A DNA stretch of 64,000 nt from CAYUYV01 sp964561475 (GTDB lineage: Bacteria > Pseudomonadota > Alphaproteobacteria > JAJFIK01), in contig CAZLPU010000005.1 of NCBI GenBank assembly GCA_964561475.1, forward strand, positions 1 to 64,000, given 5' to 3'. The notes under the pieces are model-generated. The model made no database searches and was not told the DNA's origin. It worked only from the letters and a program-made list of their open reading frames with translations. How positions within the stretch are numbered: the stretch's first letter is position 1; each line of letters begins with the position of its first letter. Below are positions 61,380 to 64,000 of this stretch, piece by piece. Made by a program: the position numbers and the translations under genes.

Positions 61380-63118
61380 TGGGCGATCTGATCTTTTTCC
61401 TGCGGCTGATGGGCCGCCACAAGGGCTGGATGGTGCTGGGCGGTCTGCTGACCCTCATCACACTGACAGCCAGTATCGTTCTGCTTTCCGTGGCAGGCTG
61501 GTTCATCACCGCGTCCGCCGTGGCGGGGATCGGCGGGGCCGGAGCGCTCCTGGTGTTCAATTACGTCACCCCCAGCGCCGCGATCCGGGCTGCTGCCGTG
61601 ACCCGGATCCTGTCGCGCTATGGGGAGCGGATCACCACCCATGAAGCGACGTTCCGCATCCTGGCCCGGGTCCGCTGCTGGTTTTTCGCCAAAGCCCTGC
61701 CCCTCTCTCCCTCCCAGCTTGCGGGCATGCGGTCCGGGGACATGCTCAACCGGATGACCTCGGACATCGATGCCCTGGATACCCTTTATCTGCGCATCCT
61801 GGTCCCGACCCTGGTGGCCCTGATCACCGCCGTGGCCGTGACGGCCCTGATCGGACAGATCGCGCCTACGATTGCCCTGGCCGTCGCCGGTCTGCTGGCC
61901 TTTGCCGGGATCCTGGTTCCCTTCTGGGCAGCCCGCCAGGGCCGGCCCATGGGCACCGCCATCGCCGTGGAGACCGCCGCAACCCGTTCGGTTCTGGTGG
62001 ATGCGGTCCAGGGTCTGGCGGATCTGATTTGCGGACGGGCGGACACGGCCCGCCGGGACGATATTCACGCCAGCATGGGCCGTCTCCTGGATGAGCGCCG
62101 GTCCGTGGGGCGGCTGCGGGGCTTTACGTCGGCTCTGACGGGTTTGACGGCGGATGCGGCCATCGTGGTGGTTCTGGTGTTGGCCCTGCCCCTCCTGGCC
62201 CAGGGCGACCTCAACGGCCCGGCGGTGGCCCTGATGGCCTTTTGCGCCCTGGCCAGTTTCGAGGCCGTTGCCCCCTTGGCCCTGGCCTTCCAGGATCTGG
62301 GACGTACCCGGGAAGCGGCCAGACGGCTGCTCGGCGTGGCCCGGGCCCGGCCCAGCGTCGTGGACCCGTCCCCGGACGAGGAAGCCTATCCGCCGGGGCG
62401 CAATGATCTGCGCCTGGAGGCGGTGACCTTCTCCTACCCGGCCATGGCGGGAGAGGAAGAACGCACACGGCCCCGGCCACCGGCCATTGAGCGGGTGACC
62501 CTGTCGATTTCCGCCGGCCGGAAAGTGGCCCTGGTCGGCCCCAGCGGCGGCGGCAAATCCACCATTCTGGCCTTGCTCATGCGCCTTTATGACCCGGATC
62601 TGGGCAAGGTCTACCTTGGCGGCATTGATGTGCGCCGCCTGCCCCAGGCGGATCTGTGGGCCCGGATCGGCTTTCTGTCCCAACATACGGAACTGTTTTC
62701 CGCCTCGATCCGGGGCAATATTCTTCTGGGACGCCCGGATGCGAGCGACAGCGATGTCTGGGATGCGGTACGGGCTGCGGGCCTGGAAGAGTTTGTGCGC
62801 GCCCAGCCCATGGGGCTTGATACCTGGGTCGGCGAAACCGGCGCCCAGGTCTCCGGCGGAGAGGCCCGGCGGATCGCCCTGGCCCGGGTTCTGCTGAAAA
62901 ACCCGCCCGTCCTCCTCCTGGATGAGCCCACGGAAGGCCTCGACCGGGATACGGCGGAAGACGTGATGAAGGCGTTGAACCGCTTGAGCGACGGCAAAAC
63001 CGTCGTCATGGTAACCCACAGGGGTGGTTTTCTGGAGGGCATGCGGGAAATCTGGCTTGTGGAGCAGGGCCGCCTGGTCACCGCCGAGCGCCCGGGACCC
63101 TCCGGGAAAGCCAAATAG
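61379..63118 (+). CDS. cydC: Cysteine/glutathione ABC exporter subunit CydC
   Basis: The partner subunit of CydD, 579 residues, translationally coupled to it. Six membrane helices (about 10-320) include LLSVAGWFITASAVAG near residue 36, RAAAVTRILSRYGERITTHEA (split) and MTSDIDALDTLYLRILVP, all typical of CydC. The ATPase domain has Walker A GPSGGGKSTIL, signature VSGGEARRIALARV and LLDEPTEGLDRDT. No cydAB genes lie in the window; the next gene is a DnaJ-type co-chaperone 36 bases downstream. Confidence 0.95.
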   Translation: MGDLIFFLRLMGRHKGWMVLGGLLTLITLTASIVLLSVAGWFITASAVAGIGGAGALLVFNYVTPSAAIRAAAVTRILSRYGERITTHEATFRILARVRCWFFAKALPLSPSQLAGMRSGDMLNRMTSDIDALDTLYLRILVPTLVALITAVAVTALIGQIAPTIALAVAGLLAFAGILVPFWAARQGRPMGTAIAVETAATRSVLVDAVQGLADLICGRADTARRDDIHASMGRLLDERRSVGRLRGFTSALTGLTADAAIVVVLVLALPLLAQGDLNGPAVALMAFCALASFEAVAPLALAFQDLGRTREAARRLLGVARARPSVVDPSPDEEAYPPGRNDLRLEAVTFSYPAMAGEEERTRPRPPAIERVTLSISAGRKVALVGPSGGGKSTILALLMRLYDPDLGKVYLGGIDVRRLPQADLWARIGFLSQHTELFSASIRGNILLGRPDASDSDVWDAVRAAGLEEFVRAQPMGLDTWVGETGAQVSGGEARRIALARVLLKNPPVLLLDEPTEGLDRDTAEDVMKALNRLSDGKTVVMVTHRGGFLEGMREIWLVEQGRLVTAERPGPSGKAK

Positions 63119-63154
63119 AGCGCCGAGGCCACGTGCTGCGGTCGGGAGCAACGG

Positions 63155-64000
63155 ATGACGGTAAACCTGTACGAGGTTCTGGGCCTGCGCCCTTCGGCGA
63201 GTGAAGGTGAAATCCGTGCAGCCTACCGGGAACTGGCCAAGAAATACCACCCCGACCTGAACCCCAACGACACAGACGCGGAGGTCCGCTTCAAGGACAT
63301 CTCTGCGGCCTACGCCATCCTGGGCGATCCGGAGAAACGCCAGCGCTACGACAATGGCGAGATCGACGGCACCGGGGAGCGCCAGCGGGCCTATTACCGG
63401 GGCCAGGCCGAGGGCACGGAAGGCGGCAAGTACAGCCGCTGGAACCGGGTCACTGCCTTTGAGGATTTTGCGGACCTGTTTGCCGACCTGTTCACCGGCC
63501 CCGCGTCCATGGGTCCGAAGGCCAAGGCCGGCCAGGATGTCCGCTATGCCATGGACATCCCCTTTATCGACGCCGCCAAGGGGGCCGCCCGCAAGATCAC
63601 CCTGAATGACGGCCGGTCCCTGGATGTAAAGATCCCGGCGGGTGTCCAGGATGGTCAGGTGCTGCGTCTCAAGGGTCTTGGAAACGCGAGCAAGGCGGGC
63701 ACCCTGGGGGATGCCCTTCTGCGCATTCGCATTCAGCCCCACCCCTATTTCGGTCGGGAGGGGTCGAATATCCGCCTTGATCTGCCGCTAACGCTTTACG
63801 AAGCGGTGCTGGGCGCGGAACTTCAGATGCCCACGGTGCATGGATCCATTCCCGTGCGTATCCCTCCAGGGATCAATAGCGGCGCGGTCATGCGGCTCAA
63901 GGGCAAGGGCATTCACGCCACTTCGGGCCAGGACGCGGGCGAGACCGGCGACCAGATCGTGACAATACGGATCATGCTGCCGGAGACCGTGGACGAGGAG
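63155..64000 (+). CDS. CbpA/DnaJ-type co-chaperone, 3'-truncated by window edge
   Basis: A J-domain protein still open at the last base (282 codons in the window). The J domain (residues 4-70) has the HPD motif at residues 32-34 (KKYHPDLNPND) and FKDISAAYAILGDPEKRQRYD. It lacks the Cys-rich zinc finger and goes through a G/F-poor linker with FEDFADLFADLF to the DnaJ C-terminal substrate-binding domain: DVRYAMDIPFIDAAKGA, DVKIPAGVQDGQVLRLKG and PLTLYEAVLGAEL. This is the CbpA/DjlA-like class II layout, working with DnaK in the cytosol. Its ATG at 63155 follows GGAGCAACGG. It may be cotranscribed with cydDC. Confidence 0.93.
   Translation, partial: MTVNLYEVLGLRPSASEGEIRAAYRELAKKYHPDLNPNDTDAEVRFKDISAAYAILGDPEKRQRYDNGEIDGTGERQRAYYRGQAEGTEGGKYSRWNRVTAFEDFADLFADLFTGPASMGPKAKAGQDVRYAMDIPFIDAAKGAARKITLNDGRSLDVKIPAGVQDGQVLRLKGLGNASKAGTLGDALLRIRIQPHPYFGREGSNIRLDLPLTLYEAVLGAELQMPTVHGSIPVRIPPGINSGAVMRLKGKGIHATSGQDAGETGDQIVTIRIMLPETVDEE

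Noticed and set aside
60815..63742. A 975-codon frame antisense to cydC and the DnaJ-type gene
   Set aside because: It spans several well-supported plus-strand genes, has no recognisable domain, and its low-complexity composition is that of a GC-driven shadow frame.

Overview
The window is a high-GC chromosomal segment from an alphaproteobacterium. Support for this: a tRNA-His that lacks an encoded G-1 and has A73, a trait known from a subset of Alphaproteobacteria; alphaproteobacterial small families (TRL-like lipoprotein, DUF6324-like, SapC-like); and a large TonB-dependent receptor next to an S9 peptidase, as in peptide-scavenging marine or oligotrophic lineages. I cannot fix the order or genus from sequence alone. 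No phage, insertion sequence, CRISPR array or rRNA is visible. The gene content looks like core and near-core chromosome with small insertions.

Layout. 1-0.9 kb: 3' part of groEL. 1-6.6 kb: secreted Cys-rich protein, metallophosphoesterase, TauD-type dioxygenase, MarR/MarC pair and a CPA1-type cation/proton antiporter. 6.6-8.5 kb: a long gene-free stretch, then a LuxR-type regulator with a degenerate receiver domain. 8.6-17.9 kb: an NSS amine/amino-acid symporter and an oligopeptide ABC importer (OppB, OppC, a fused OppD-OppF on the other strand, lipoprotein OppA). 18.6-24.3 kb: large TonB receptor and S9 prolyl-oligopeptidase, each closed by a strong terminator. 24.4-33.2 kb: SppA; an NtrY-like kinase and NtrC-like sigma-54 activator divergent from a MacB/FtsX-type ABC exporter, with a TGTCCG/CGGACA operator cluster between them. 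33.3-43.1 kb: SapC-like protein, XRE regulator, EEP-family nuclease/phosphatase, GlcD-type FAD oxidase, small HD alarmone-hydrolase-like protein, two lipoproteins, isoprenylcysteine-methyltransferase-like membrane protein, SSS symporter. 43.3-44.4 kb: a low-GC orphan gene beside tRNA-His. 44.8-49.2 kb: flavin monooxygenase, DUF6324-like, LOG/SLOG protein, orphan PAS histidine kinase. 49.3-54.5 kb: iron storage and ferric uptake (bfd, bfr, permease, substrate-binding protein) with Fur-like boxes. 54.8-64 kb: AsmA, IscU-like protein, DUF418 membrane protein, CydDC exporter and a CbpA/DnaJ protein cut by the window end.

Functional threads. Peptide nutrition (TonB receptor, S9 peptidase, Opp importer) occupies 10-24 kb. 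Iron handling (49-54.5 kb) sits beside sulfur/redox assembly genes (IscU-like, CydDC).

The most unusual property is a pattern rather than a gene. At least sixteen places carry short degenerate tandem repeats (unit 12-21 bp, mostly 14-17) whose unit sequence differs at every locus. Inside genes the unit is always a multiple of three and sits in linkers. Outside genes it is 14-19 bp and often overlaps the ribosome-binding site, start codon or stop codon of the adjoining gene. This looks like frequent local de novo duplication rather than spread of a mobile repeat.
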